Notes under the pieces: generated by a model | Database searches by the model: none | What the model saw: only the letters and a program-made list of their open reading frames with translations | What the model was told of the DNA's origin: nothing | Assembly (NCBI GenBank): GCA_900768075.1 | Contig: CAAGBN010000015.1 | Location: 1-64,000, forward strand | DNA from: Clostridia bacterium | Lineage (GTDB): Bacteria; Bacillota; Clostridia; Oscillospirales; Acutalibacteraceae | Length of the DNA: 64,000 nt | Reading direction: 5' to 3' | Shown: in pieces, positions 42,208-50,646 of the stretch | Layout of the letters: each line of letters opens with the position of its first letter | Position numbering within the stretch: the stretch's first letter is position 1 | Program-made: the position numbers and the translations under genes

Positions 42208-42262
42208 CGCTCGCCGCGGGGCATTCTTTTTCCTATCGCGGAAAAAGAATCAAAAACGCGAT
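42208..42262 (-). repeat. 3'-UTR pseudoknot repeat, copy 3
   Basis: On the minus strand ATCGCG, hairpin ATTCTTTTTCC/GGAAAAAGAAT with loop GCGATA, then CGC-GGCGA-GCG. It follows the family D terminator of the membrane-protein gene ending at 42344. A CAGGGGACGGTTCCCTGTG fragment lies at 42151-42169. Confidence 0.7.
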
Positions 42263-42280
42263 AATTTCAAAAACTCAACT

Positions 42281-42324
42281 CGGCGGAATAAAACTAAAAG
42301 AGACGCGAGTTTTACCCGCGTCCC
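42281..42324 (-). terminator. Family D terminator
   Basis: GGGACGCGGGTAAAACTCGCGTCTC then TTTTAGTTTTATTCCGCCGAG on the minus strand, 20 bp after the stop at 42344. Confidence 0.7.
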
Positions 42325-42343
42325 AACAATATTAACTTAACCT

Positions 42344-42862
42344 TTATGCAAGCACGCCGAGTGTAAATGCAATTGCAAAAACAAATGTAAGGCAGTACTT
42401 TTCAAGATATGCACCTGCAAGACAGATAAGAAGTCCGGGGGTGTAAATGATCTTCTGAAGAATGTTGCCCTTGTGATAAACCTTGTCTACCATATTAAGT
42501 GCATCTTCAACAAGAGGGAATGCATTGATAAAAAGTGAAAGCGCAAACCAATATGAAATTACACAGGTAATACCTAAGAATAAGCCTCTGAACTGTAAGT
42601 AAAGAAGCATTACTGCAGGAATTGTACCAAATAGAATCGCACCGAGAATGTTGAAGAAGAAGGGTACAAAACAGATTGCAAATGCACCCTGTGCATTAGG
42701 CATAAACTCATGCTCGATGTGGCTTGCCATTTCATCGCGTCTGAGGTAACGGTTATCTTCAACAGGTACCTTGCACATACGGCAGACAATCTGCTCCCAC
42801 ATACCTCTTACGAGTGCACCGGGGAAAGTGAGATATTTAATAAGAATGTAAAGTCCTGTCAT
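42344..42862 (-). CDS. Polytopic membrane protein, unknown function
   Basis: The 172-residue protein has about four hydrophobic helices (GAFAICFVPFFFNILGAILF, IPAVMLLYLQFRGLFLGITC, ISYWFALSLFINAF, LTFVFAIAFTLGVL) and a short cytoplasmic-type loop with Cys, Arg and His (CRMCKVPVEDNRYLRRDEM). Its ATG overlaps the stop of the upstream gene by one base (TGATG), so the two are translationally coupled and probably act together in the membrane. No family recognised. Confidence 0.75.
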   Translation of the reverse strand: MTGLYILIKYLTFPGALVRGMWEQIVCRMCKVPVEDNRYLRRDEMASHIEHEFMPNAQGAFAICFVPFFFNILGAILFGTIPAVMLLYLQFRGLFLGITCVISYWFALSLFINAFPLVEDALNMVDKVYHKGNILQKIIYTPGLLICLAGAYLEKYCLTFVFAIAFTLGVLA

Positions 42863-44337
42863 CAGATGTCACCTCCCTTATCTGTAAGAGCCTCTTCTAT
42901 GCTGATTTTGTTGTTCTTGTATTTTTTAACGATGTCACTGAGCTCATAGCCGCTGGTTTCAAGAACTTCTTTCATCTCTTTGTAGATTTCCTTGTCGCCG
43001 TTGTGGAGAGCGCAAAGTGCAAAGAGATTGCAGGTCTGAACTGTATAGCCGCTCATTGACATATATTCTTTCATTGTGTCAAGTGCAACTGCACCCTCGC
43101 CCTTGAGCATATAAGCGATTGCCATATAAGGCATATATGATATGTCATCCTGATATGCATTAGCCTTTGCTTCTTCCATAATTTCGAGAATCTTATCAGG
43201 GTCGGGAGTATCAGCGTAACGGTAATAGCTTGCAAGTGCTATATATGCATTTACATCTTCTCTGCTTGTGCCGATCATCTTATTGTGAAGAAGCTCTGTA
43301 AGCTCAAGGTCACCGTTCTTTGCTGCAAGGTTTGCATAGTTTGAAAGATATACCCACTGAAGATTGCCGTCTTTGTCTGCAACAGCTGCTTTTTCAAGCT
43401 GTGCAAGAAGCTCTGCGTTATCTTTCTTTGATACGCTCATAACAACATATCTGTAATACTCAATGAAAACAGGATTGATGTTTTTGTTGTTGCCCTCTTC
43501 GTCAGTCTCTTCATAAAGAGCGTCAAGCTGAGCCATAACCTCATCATAATCATAATCCTCACCGTTGAGTACGGGTGTGATGATATCTGTGATAGAGTAG
43601 TAGCTTTCTGTAAGAGCATTGGCTTCTTCAACAATCTTTGCATACTTTCTGTTCCAGGGAAGCTTAAGCTGATCTTCGGTAAACACCTTTTCAATAAGAG
43701 CAGTAGCATCGGATACATAACCTGTCTTTAAAAAGCCCTCAACAGAATCCTTTACAGCCTTCATTGAAATCTTATCGGCTGATGCTGAACTGTTATAAGC
43801 ATAATAGCCGTTAAGTGCAGTCATAAGTCTGCCTGTATCATAATAAGCAGCATATTCTGAAATGCTCATAAATGAATCTATATATTCTGTACCTGCAACG
43901 GCAGATGCAATAAAGACTGCAATCATTACGATTGTCATAAGTATACCGCTTGCACGCATGGGATATTTCTTCATAGCATTTCTGCATTCTTCACAGTAGG
44001 GATAATCCTCGCCGTATTCCTCAGCGCAGGGATTTTCTTCGCAGATTTCACAAAGTCTGCCTGTGAATTCCTCAGCTTCTTCCGCAGTATCTTCGGCTTC
44101 ATCCAGCTCCTGAATAAGCTCTTCCTGATTTTCAGCTTCCTCTGTTGCCTTATCAAGCTCCTGCTGGAACATATCTCTGATTTCTTCAAGCTCCTGTGTA
44201 AGCTCATCAGCGACAGCCTCTTCTGAAGTTTCTTCTGCAGTTTCCTGTGTAACTGCAGCTTCTTTATCAGCCTGAATTGCGTCGGTCTGCACTGACTCTT
44301 CTTCTGACTGTATTTCGTCTCTCTTGTTTTCGTCCAA
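42862..44337 (-). CDS. Acidic zinc-ribbon, single-pass, TPR-like protein
   Basis: The 491-residue protein starts with ~85 acidic residues (Glu/Asp/Ala/Gln, coiled coil), then a CxxC pair region (LCEICEENPCAEE, YCEECRNA, ~95-120) that looks like a zinc ribbon. A single membrane helix follows (ASGILMTIVMIAVFIASAVA, ~130-149). The outer part is ~340 residues of helical repeats resembling TPR (VNAYIALASYYRYADTPDPD, ISYMPYMAIAYMLKGEGAVA). Start is TTG 44337 after AAAGGAGG. It is coupled to the membrane protein downstream. Function unknown; a scaffold or envelope-assembly role is a guess. Confidence 0.78.
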   Translation of the reverse strand: MDENKRDEIQSEEESVQTDAIQADKEAAVTQETAEETSEEAVADELTQELEEIRDMFQQELDKATEEAENQEELIQELDEAEDTAEEAEEFTGRLCEICEENPCAEEYGEDYPYCEECRNAMKKYPMRASGILMTIVMIAVFIASAVAGTEYIDSFMSISEYAAYYDTGRLMTALNGYYAYNSSASADKISMKAVKDSVEGFLKTGYVSDATALIEKVFTEDQLKLPWNRKYAKIVEEANALTESYYSITDIITPVLNGEDYDYDEVMAQLDALYEETDEEGNNKNINPVFIEYYRYVVMSVSKKDNAELLAQLEKAAVADKDGNLQWVYLSNYANLAAKNGDLELTELLHNKMIGTSREDVNAYIALASYYRYADTPDPDKILEIMEEAKANAYQDDISYMPYMAIAYMLKGEGAVALDTMKEYMSMSGYTVQTCNLFALCALHNGDKEIYKEMKEVLETSGYELSDIVKKYKNNKISIEEALTDKGGDI

Positions 44338-44458
44338 GATTGTAGCCTCCTTTAGGGTAATTTGTTATATTTTACCACTGTTGCAAAAAAAAAGCAACAG
44401 AATTATTTATTATACAGTATCATCTTATAACTTTAGTTTTAGTTTAAAATAAGCTGTA

Positions 44459-44508
44459 GATCCGTTTTCACCTCAAACAAAAAGATCCGTTTTCACCTCA
44501 AACAAAAA
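44459..44508. repeat. Exact 25-bp tandem duplication
   Basis: The unit starts GATCCGTTTTCACCTC and ends ACAAAAA; two identical copies abut at 44483/44484, just upstream of the Wzm-like gene promoter. Confidence 0.85.
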
Positions 44509-44515
44509 GTTTATA

Positions 44516-44544
44516 TTGTAAAATTGTAACAGATATGATATAAT
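44516..44544 (+). promoter_or_regulatory. Promoter of the Wzm/Wzt-like operon
   Basis: TTGTAA, 17 bp, TATAAT, 30 bp before the TTG start codon. Confidence 0.65.
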
Positions 44545-44574
44545 AACTGTAATTATATCAAAGGAGGTTTCCTC

Positions 44575-45408
44575 TTGGCTTTAAAGGTTTATACAGATAA
44601 ATTTATGAAGTATCGCTTTCTTTTAAGGGAGCTTGTTATAAAAAGAATAAAACTCCAATACAGAAGCTCCGTCTTAGGCGTGCTCTGGACTTTTCTGCAG
44701 CCGCTTCTGACAATGATAGTTCTGACCTTTGTATTCAGTAACATTTTCGGTAAGAACTCAGCATCGGTGGTCAATTATCCTGTTTTTCTTTTGTCGGGCA
44801 GACTTCTTTATGATTTTTATTCACAGAGCACAAAGCGGGCTATGAAATCAATCCGCGGTAACGCTTCCATAATAAAAAAGGTTTACGTGCCGAAGTATAT
44901 ATATCCTTTATCGGTAGTACTTTCAACCTTTATTACATTTATAATTTCTTTAAGCGTTCTCGCGTTGGTAATAGGCTTTTTCAATATAATAAAGAAAGAC
45001 CCCGTACCCATCACTCCCGCAATGTTCTTTACACTGGTACCTATTATCATACTTTTTGTTATGTGTCTTGGTATCGGTATGCTTCTTGCAACGCTTGATG
45101 TTTTCTTCAAGGACGTTGAAAATATCTATGATGTTTTCTGTACACTGCTGTTTTACGGCACACCTATTGTTTACACTCTCGACAAGCTCAATTTCACAGA
45201 AAACTCATGGCAGACATCTCTTCTTAAAATCAATCCCTTATACGGCATAATAGATATGTTCCGTGCGGCAATACTTCACGGTGATGAGTTTATGGCATAC
45301 CTTGATATAAATGCACTGATTTACTGCAGTGTTTTCGCTTTGGTTATGCTTGTTGCAGGCATCGGTCTTTTCTACAAATTCCAGGATAAATTCATTCTTC
45401 ACATCTGA
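44575..45408 (+). CDS. ABC-2-type polysaccharide export permease (Wzm/TagG-like)
   Basis: The 277-residue membrane protein has the ABC-2 fold of polysaccharide or teichoic acid exporters: RELVIKRIKLQYRSSVLGVL (amphipathic interface helix), then six helices, with the family-like SPIV-type segment LLFYGTPIVYTLDKL and INPLYGIIDMFRAAI. It pairs with the ATPase 17 bp downstream. It starts with TTG after AAAGGAGG. It exports an undecaprenyl-linked glycan or teichoic acid; no glycan biosynthesis genes are adjacent, so the cargo is unknown. Confidence 0.93.
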   Translation: MALKVYTDKFMKYRFLLRELVIKRIKLQYRSSVLGVLWTFLQPLLTMIVLTFVFSNIFGKNSASVVNYPVFLLSGRLLYDFYSQSTKRAMKSIRGNASIIKKVYVPKYIYPLSVVLSTFITFIISLSVLALVIGFFNIIKKDPVPITPAMFFTLVPIIILFVMCLGIGMLLATLDVFFKDVENIYDVFCTLLFYGTPIVYTLDKLNFTENSWQTSLLKINPLYGIIDMFRAAILHGDEFMAYLDINALIYCSVFALVMLVAGIGLFYKFQDKFILHI

Positions 45409-45425
45409 TAAAGGAGGGCGGAAAA

Positions 45426-46169
45426 TTGAAAGATTACGCAATAGAAGTAAATCACGTCAGCATGCTTTTTCGCCTTAACCGTGAGCGTGTGGACAATGCA
45501 AAAGAATATTTTATCAGACTTCTCACAAGAAAGCTTCACTATACAGAATTCTGGGCACTCAAGGATGTCAGCTTCAAAATTGAAAAAGGTGACAGAGTCG
45601 GTGTAATGGGCTTTAACGGTGCAGGCAAGAGTACACTTCTTAAAACCATTGCCGGTGTACTCAAGCCCACAATGGGCAGTGTGAAGGTCAGTGGTACAAT
45701 CGCACCTATGCTTGAGCTTGGTGCAGGCTTTGACCCAAATTATACGGGTACCGAAAACATTTATCTTTACGGTGCAACAATGGGCTTTTCAAGAAAATTT
45801 ATTGACGAAAAATATGACGAAATCGTTGAATTTTCAGAGCTCAAGGAATTTATCAACGCTCCTCTTAAGAGCTACTCATCAGGTATGAAGTCAAGACTCG
45901 GTTTTGCTATTGCAACAGCTGTAAAGCCTGATGTGCTTATACTTGACGAGGTGCTGTCCGTTGGTGATGCGGCTTTCAAGGAAAAGAGCGAGCAGAGAAT
46001 TCTTGATATGATGGAAGACGGTGTAACCGTGCTTTATGTTTCACACAGCACCGACAGAATCAGAAAACTTTGCAACAAGGCAATTATTCTCACCAAGGGT
46101 CAGGTTGTTGCCAACGGTGAAGTTGGCGAAATCTGTGATATGTATACGGAAATGGTGAATAGTAAATAA
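45426..46169 (+). CDS. ABC exporter ATPase (Wzt/TagH-like)
   Basis: The 247-residue ATPase partners the Wzm-like permease. N-terminal VNHVSMLFRLNRERVDNAKE and the long FWALKDVSFKIEKGDRVGV are typical of TagH/Wzt. Walker A is GFNGAGKST, the signature SYSSGMKSRLGFAIA, Walker B DVLILDEVLSVGD. It lacks the C-terminal carbohydrate-binding domain of the longer Wzt proteins. Start is TTG 45426 after AAAGGAGGG. A terminator follows the stop. Confidence 0.93.
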   Translation: MKDYAIEVNHVSMLFRLNRERVDNAKEYFIRLLTRKLHYTEFWALKDVSFKIEKGDRVGVMGFNGAGKSTLLKTIAGVLKPTMGSVKVSGTIAPMLELGAGFDPNYTGTENIYLYGATMGFSRKFIDEKYDEIVEFSELKEFINAPLKSYSSGMKSRLGFAIATAVKPDVLILDEVLSVGDAAFKEKSEQRILDMMEDGVTVLYVSHSTDRIRKLCNKAIILTKGQVVANGEVGEICDMYTEMVNSK

Positions 46170-46196
46170 GAGCTGAATACACTTGTAAATAATATG

Positions 46197-46223
46197 AGCG
46201 GTAGATTTTTATGTCTGCCGCTT
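46197..46223 (+). terminator. Terminator of Wzm/Wzt operon
   Basis: AGCGGTAGA and TCTGCCGCT arms followed by TTTTG. Confidence 0.75.
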
Positions 46224-46251
46224 TTGTTATTACCTTAATTAGTATAAGTAA

Positions 46252-46288
46252 AAAAGACAGCCTGAATATCAGACTGTCTTGATTTTTT
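46252..46288 (-). terminator. oadB-side terminator shared with fba
   Basis: AAGACAGTCTGATATTCAGG-type hairpin with T-run on the minus strand. Nearly the same hairpin (AAGACAGCCTGAAAATCAGG) follows the fba pseudoknot repeat at 60803-60834. Confidence 0.75.
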
Positions 46289-46293
46289 ATATT

Positions 46294-46350
46294 GCCCTCG
46301 CCGGGCAGGCGTTGCTTTTGCTAGCGCCCAAAAGCAACACAAAACGCGCT
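46294..46350 (-). repeat. 3'-UTR pseudoknot repeat, copy 4 (oadB)
   Basis: On the minus strand AGCGC, hairpin GTTGCTTTTG/CAAAAGCAAC with loop GGCGCTAG, then GCCC-GGCGA-GGGC. AGCGC pairs exactly with GCGCT in the loop. It lies 5 bp past the stop at 46355. Confidence 0.75.
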
Positions 46351-46354
46351 GTTA

Positions 46355-47554
46355 TTATTTGCCGCCGAACATAGCAAGAAGGAAGCCTGCTGCTACAGCT
46401 GAACCGATAACACCTGCAACGTTGGGACCCATAGCGTGCATGAGAAGGAAGTTCTTGGGATTGTACTTTCTACCCTCGTTCTGTGATACACGGGCAGCCA
46501 TAGGTACAGCACTAACACCTGCTGAACCGATAAGAGGATTAACCTTACCACCTGTGATAACGTAAAGAAGCTTACCGAGAAGAAGACCGCCTACTGTTGA
46601 GAAGCAGAATGCCACAAGACCGAGTACAACAATCTTGAGAGTTTCAGCCTTAAGGAAGGTCTGACCGTTTGTTGTAGCACCAACTGTAAGGCCGAGCATA
46701 ATGGTTACAATGTTCATAAGTGCATTCTGAGCTGTGTCTGAAAGTCTGTCAACAACACCGCACTCCTTGAAGAGGTTACCAAGCATAAGGAAACCGAGAA
46801 GAGGTGCAACTGAGGGAAGAATAAATGCACAGATTACAAGTACAACAACGGGGAAAACTATCTTTTCTACCTTTGAAACCTTGCGAAGCTGTTTCATTTC
46901 CACCTTACGCTCTTTTTCTGTTGTGAGAGCCTTCATAATGGGAGGCTGAATGAAAGGAATAAGAGCCATGTATGAGTAAGCCGCAACAGCGATGGGACCT
47001 AAAAGATGAGAAGCAAGCTTACCTGTAAGGAAAATAGCTGTAGGACCGTCAGCGCCACCGATGATAGCGATTGATGCCGCCTCTTCGGGAGCAAAACCAA
47101 GAAGAATAGCGATAACGAAAGCTACATAGATACCAAGCTGAGCTGCAGCACCTAAAAGAAGAGACATGGGGTTTGAAAGAAGGGGGCCGAAGTCGGTCAT
47201 ACAACCGATGCCGAGGAAGATGATACAGGGGAAGATACTTGACTTAACACCTGCGTATATAAGTCTGAGTACACCGCTGTCATACCAATGGGCGCCTTCG
47301 ATTATGTTTGAGGTATCCATAAGGCCTGTGGGGTCATCCATAAGACCTGCACCAGGAAGGTTTGCAAGAAGAATACCGAATGCGATGGGTACGAGAAGAA
47401 GAGGCTCACACTTTTTAGCGATTGCAAAATAGAGAAGCACAAATGAAACAAGAATCATTACAAGATTCTGCCAGAGGAATGTGCCGTCTGCAAAAAGTGC
47501 ATAGAAGCCTGATGATTCCCATAATCCCACAAGGACGTCTTTAATCATATCCAT
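46355..47554 (-). CDS. oadB: Sodium-pumping decarboxylase beta subunit
   Basis: The 399-residue membrane protein (about nine to ten helices) is the beta subunit of a biotin-dependent sodium-pumping decarboxylase. Family motifs include SIAIIGGADGPTAIFLTGKL, LLSNPMSLLLGAAAQLGIYV, GLTVGATTNGQTFLKAETLK and GSAGVSAVPMAARVSQ. The subunit removes CO2 from carboxybiotin and exports Na+. It is last in the operon oadA-oadG-biotin carrier-oadB. AAAGGAGA precedes the ATG. A pseudoknot repeat and terminator follow. Confidence 0.97.
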   Translation of the reverse strand: MDMIKDVLVGLWESSGFYALFADGTFLWQNLVMILVSFVLLYFAIAKKCEPLLLVPIAFGILLANLPGAGLMDDPTGLMDTSNIIEGAHWYDSGVLRLIYAGVKSSIFPCIIFLGIGCMTDFGPLLSNPMSLLLGAAAQLGIYVAFVIAILLGFAPEEAASIAIIGGADGPTAIFLTGKLASHLLGPIAVAAYSYMALIPFIQPPIMKALTTEKERKVEMKQLRKVSKVEKIVFPVVVLVICAFILPSVAPLLGFLMLGNLFKECGVVDRLSDTAQNALMNIVTIMLGLTVGATTNGQTFLKAETLKIVVLGLVAFCFSTVGGLLLGKLLYVITGGKVNPLIGSAGVSAVPMAARVSQNEGRKYNPKNFLLMHAMGPNVAGVIGSAVAAGFLLAMFGGK

Positions 47555-47596
47555 AGAGAAAATCTCCTTTTCAATTTAAGTTTAAAGTTTTGGGAA

Positions 47597-47974
47597 TCAA
47601 AGTACTGCAAGTACGTCGTCTGTATTAACTGTTGAGCCCTTGCTTACAAGAAGCTGCTTGATTGTACCGTCACAGGGAGCAACGATATCGTTTTCCATTT
47701 TCATAGCTTCAAGAACCATAAGTACGTCACCTGTCTTAACAGCCTGACCAACACTTACGCTTACGCTGAGAATTGTACCGGGCATAGGTGAGGGTACCTT
47801 TGTACCATCGCCTGCAACTGCAGGTGCAGCTGCGGGAGCTGCTGCAGGAGCCGCAGCAGGTGCTGCCACGGGAGCGGGAGCTGCTACTGCATCTGTAACA
47901 TTAAGAAGCACAGCATCACACTCTGTAACTTCAACTTCATAATTTTTTCCGTTTAATGTAACTACATATTTCAT
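47597..47974 (-). CDS. Biotin carrier subunit of the decarboxylase
   Basis: The 125-residue protein has an N-terminal ~35-residue beta segment, an Ala/Pro linker (PAPVAAPAAAPAAAPAAAP, ~37-60) and a biotinyl domain ending in the biotin-attachment motif EAMKMEN (~residues 88-94). Free-standing carriers of this type (gcdC/mmdC-like) shuttle carboxyl groups between the carboxyltransferase and the beta subunit. Its ATG overlaps the gamma-subunit stop by one base (TAATG). Confidence 0.95.
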   Translation of the reverse strand: MKYVVTLNGKNYEVEVTECDAVLLNVTDAVAAPAPVAAPAAAPAAAPAAAPAVAGDGTKVPSPMPGTILSVSVSVGQAVKTGDVLMVLEAMKMENDIVAPCDGTIKQLLVSKGSTVNTDDVLAVL

Positions 47975-48336
47975 TATTTATTATCCTCCACAAGTTTGAT
48001 TGACTTGAAGCTAAGTCTGTTAAGGGGAATACCGCTCTTATCTGAAACGATTGCCATAATAACTGCGGCTGTCTTTTCATCGGTGTTGATAAGCTCAAGC
48101 TCACCCTGATTCATCCCTGCAGGCATAGGTACACCTGCGGGGGCAGCTGCTGTTGCTGTAGCAGCTACGGGTGCTGCGGGAGCTTTCTTGCTTGCTGCGC
48201 CTTCAACTGCTCTGATAACCTTTGAAACAAGGATGATGAGCACAGCAATAACTGCTAAAATTATCATTACTGTAACTATACCGATGACAGATGTTGTTAG
48301 TGCATCTGATAGAGGCATTTTAAGATTTGCAAACAT
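47974..48336 (-). CDS. Sodium pump decarboxylase gamma subunit (OadG-like)
   Basis: The 120-residue protein has one N-terminal membrane helix (VIGIVTVMIILAVIAVLIILVS), an Ala/Pro-rich linker and a small C-terminal domain (GELELINTDEKTAAVIMAIV, then LNRLSFKSIKLVED). OadG proteins assemble the decarboxylase complex at the membrane. It lies between the carboxyltransferase (14 bp away) and the biotin carrier (overlapping). Confidence 0.88.
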   Translation of the reverse strand: MFANLKMPLSDALTTSVIGIVTVMIILAVIAVLIILVSKVIRAVEGAASKKAPAAPVAATATAAAPAGVPMPAGMNQGELELINTDEKTAAVIMAIVSDKSGIPLNRLSFKSIKLVEDNK

Positions 48337-48350
48337 ATATCTTTACCTCC

Positions 48351-49727
48351 TTATACTTCTCTAATAGTATACTTGAAAGTATTTCTTGCCTTTTCCTCAC
48401 GTTTGTCGAAGAAAGCTTCTGCCTGTGTGGGGAATGCAATATATGAAAGAACATCTTCTTCACACTTAGCCTTGTCACCGATTTCAGCCTTTGCCTTTTC
48501 CATATAAGGCTCAAGTGTATCTGCGAAACGGCAGGTTACGGGCTTCTCGTCACCGAGAATCTTCTTAGCAAGCTCCTGATTTACTTCGCCGGGAGCCTTA
48601 CCGTAGAAGCCAAAGAAATAGTTCTTGATTTCCTTGGAGATGTTCTTGTATCTTTCACCTGCAAGAACGTTTGATGTTGCCTGAACACCAACCATCTGGC
48701 TAAGAGGAGTTACGAGAGGAGGATAACCTAAATCTTTTCTTACTCTGGGTACTTCAAGGAGTACTTCCTCAAACTTATCAAGCTTGCCTGCAGCTGTAAG
48801 CTGAGCAACAAGGTTTGAAAGCATACCGCCGGGTACCTGATAAAGAAGAGCGTCTGTATCTGTTGCAAGAACAACGGGATTAAGAAGACCGCTTTCAAGT
48901 ACCTTTGCTCTGATAGGCTTGAAGAAATCGTTGATCTTCTTAAGTGAATCCATCTTAACGTCAATTTCATAGCCCTGCTGACCGAGAGCATAAACAAGTG
49001 TCTCTGTGGGAGGCTGTGATGTACCTCCTGAGAAGCATGAAATAGCTGTATCGATTACGTCTGCGCCTGCCTCAACTGCTTTCTGAAGAGTGAGTGCGCC
49101 GAGACCTGTTGTTGAGTGTGTGTGAACAACAACGGGAAGCTTAACCTCTGCCTTGATAGCTTTAACAAGGTCGTATGCTTCCTGAGGGCCCATAATACCA
49201 GCCATATCCTTGATACAGATTGACATAACACCCATCTTTTCCATATCCTTTGCAAGGCTCACATAGTTTTCAAGTGAGTGGATAGGTGAAAGTGTATAGC
49301 AGATAGTACCTGAAGGATGAGCACCGCACTTAAGGGTTTCATCTACAGCTACCTCGATATTACGAAGGTCGTTGAGAGCGTCGAAGATACGGATAATGTC
49401 GATACCGTTTTCAACTGACTTTCTGATGAATGCTCTTACAACATCATCGGGATAGTGCTTGTAGCCTAAAAGATTCTGACCTCTGAGAAGCATCTGAAGC
49501 TTTGTGTTAGGACAAGCCTTACGGATTTTTCTGAGTCTCTCCCAGGGATCTTCATTAAGGTAACGAAGACATGAGTCAAATGTTGCACCACCCCAGCACT
49601 CAAGTGAGTAGTAGCCTGCTTTGTCAAGCTCGCTGAGAATGGGTTCGAAATCCGAGAATGGCATTCGAGTTGCAATGAGAGATTGGTTCGCGTCGCGAAG
49701 AATTGTTTCTGTAAATTGTACTTTCAA
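48351..49727 (-). CDS. oadA: Decarboxylase alpha subunit, carboxyltransferase (OadA/PycB-like)
   Basis: The 458-residue cytosolic protein is the carboxyltransferase of oxaloacetate-type decarboxylases. The opening reads ETILRDANQSLIATRMPFSD, with the metal/substrate residues in SLECWGGATFDSCLRYL and KDMAGIMGP, HTHSTTGLG. The biotin domain is on a separate gene, unlike fused OadA. The substrate is most likely oxaloacetate, but methylmalonyl-CoA or glutaconyl-CoA enzymes share the small subunits; the PycB-like sequence favours oxaloacetate. Start is TTG 49727 after GGGGTGA. Confidence 0.95.
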   Translation of the reverse strand: MKVQFTETILRDANQSLIATRMPFSDFEPILSELDKAGYYSLECWGGATFDSCLRYLNEDPWERLRKIRKACPNTKLQMLLRGQNLLGYKHYPDDVVRAFIRKSVENGIDIIRIFDALNDLRNIEVAVDETLKCGAHPSGTICYTLSPIHSLENYVSLAKDMEKMGVMSICIKDMAGIMGPQEAYDLVKAIKAEVKLPVVVHTHSTTGLGALTLQKAVEAGADVIDTAISCFSGGTSQPPTETLVYALGQQGYEIDVKMDSLKKINDFFKPIRAKVLESGLLNPVVLATDTDALLYQVPGGMLSNLVAQLTAAGKLDKFEEVLLEVPRVRKDLGYPPLVTPLSQMVGVQATSNVLAGERYKNISKEIKNYFFGFYGKAPGEVNQELAKKILGDEKPVTCRFADTLEPYMEKAKAEIGDKAKCEEDVLSYIAFPTQAEAFFDKREEKARNTFKYTIREV

Positions 49728-49997
49728 ATTGTCACCCCATAAATAATATTTTTTTATAAAATTTCAATATTAATTAAAACTTTACGCTATTGTATATCAT
49801 ACACAAAATTAAAAATAATTCAAGAGCTTTTTTGCTTTTTTGTAATCTTTATTAGTTTGCTCTTGCGACAAAATAAAAAACAGTGTCTTTAAAGGTAATT
49901 TCAGTCAATTAATTATGTCATTTTTAATACTACAGTATTTGACATATTTATACACAGTGTGATAAAATACAACAAAATAACTGACGGAGATGAATAT

Positions 49998-50510
49998 ATG
50001 CACAGTAAATCATCTTTTCTAAAAAGTCTTTCTGAAAGAAGCCTTATAGCGTTGCTGATTTTTTCGTTTATATGCACACTTCTCGGCTTCGGCATAGCTT
50101 ATAATGAGCACCGCAGTCTCAAGGACTTATCGGATAAATATGATGTGGCAATAGGAAAAATTGATGAATGTCAATCGGAAATATCAGCCCTTTCCGAAAA
50201 GGTGGCCGATATGGAATCCGCAACTACAACAATCATTACGGATGAAAGCTTTACTTCTGAAGATTTTTATCACACACTCGATATCTATCCGGATACAACA
50301 GAGGCCTACGCCAAGGACGAGGATACTACCCAGACAAAAGTGACAGAAGCTACAACCGCTAAAGCTTCTTCAGGACAGTACTATGTAACCCAGAGCGGTA
50401 CTAAATATCACACCTCTTCCTGCTCGTATCTTAGCAAATCCCGTATTGCAGTTTCCCTTGAAACTATCAGATCAAAGGGCTATTCACCCTGCTCAAGATG
50501 CATCAGATAA
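49998..50510 (+). CDS. Single-pass membrane protein with extracytoplasmic Cys-pair domain
   Basis: The 170-residue protein has one membrane helix (LIALLIFSFICTLLGFGIAY, ~15-34), then a predicted coiled coil (LSDKYDVAIGKIDECQSEIS) and a Thr/Asp-rich linker. The C-terminal ~45-residue motif reads YYVTQSGTKYHTSSCSYLSK, then GYSPCSRC. This C-terminal layout (H..C.YL, GY.PC..C) is the small metal-binding module seen at the end of some ComEC or nuclease proteins. Start is ATG 49998 with CGGAGATG; an upstream ATG lacks a site. Function unknown. Confidence 0.8.
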   Translation: MHSKSSFLKSLSERSLIALLIFSFICTLLGFGIAYNEHRSLKDLSDKYDVAIGKIDECQSEISALSEKVADMESATTTIITDESFTSEDFYHTLDIYPDTTEAYAKDEDTTQTKVTEATTAKASSGQYYVTQSGTKYHTSSCSYLSKSRIAVSLETIRSKGYSPCSRCIR

Positions 50511-50570
50511 ATTCTGATTTACGGGATGATTTTCAGACCACCCGAATTAACTTTAGATATATAATTCAAA

Positions 50571-50597
50571 GCTCCACATTAACCGTGGAGCTTTTTT
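50571..50597. terminator. Terminator between 49998 gene and ypeB
   Basis: AAGCTCCAC-ATTAAC-GTGGAGCTT then TTTTTG on the plus strand; reads less well on the minus strand. Confidence 0.75.
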
Positions 50598-50646
50598 GTT
50601 TGCTATCTTTTATCAGCTAATCTGTAATACTATTGCACAACAACTC

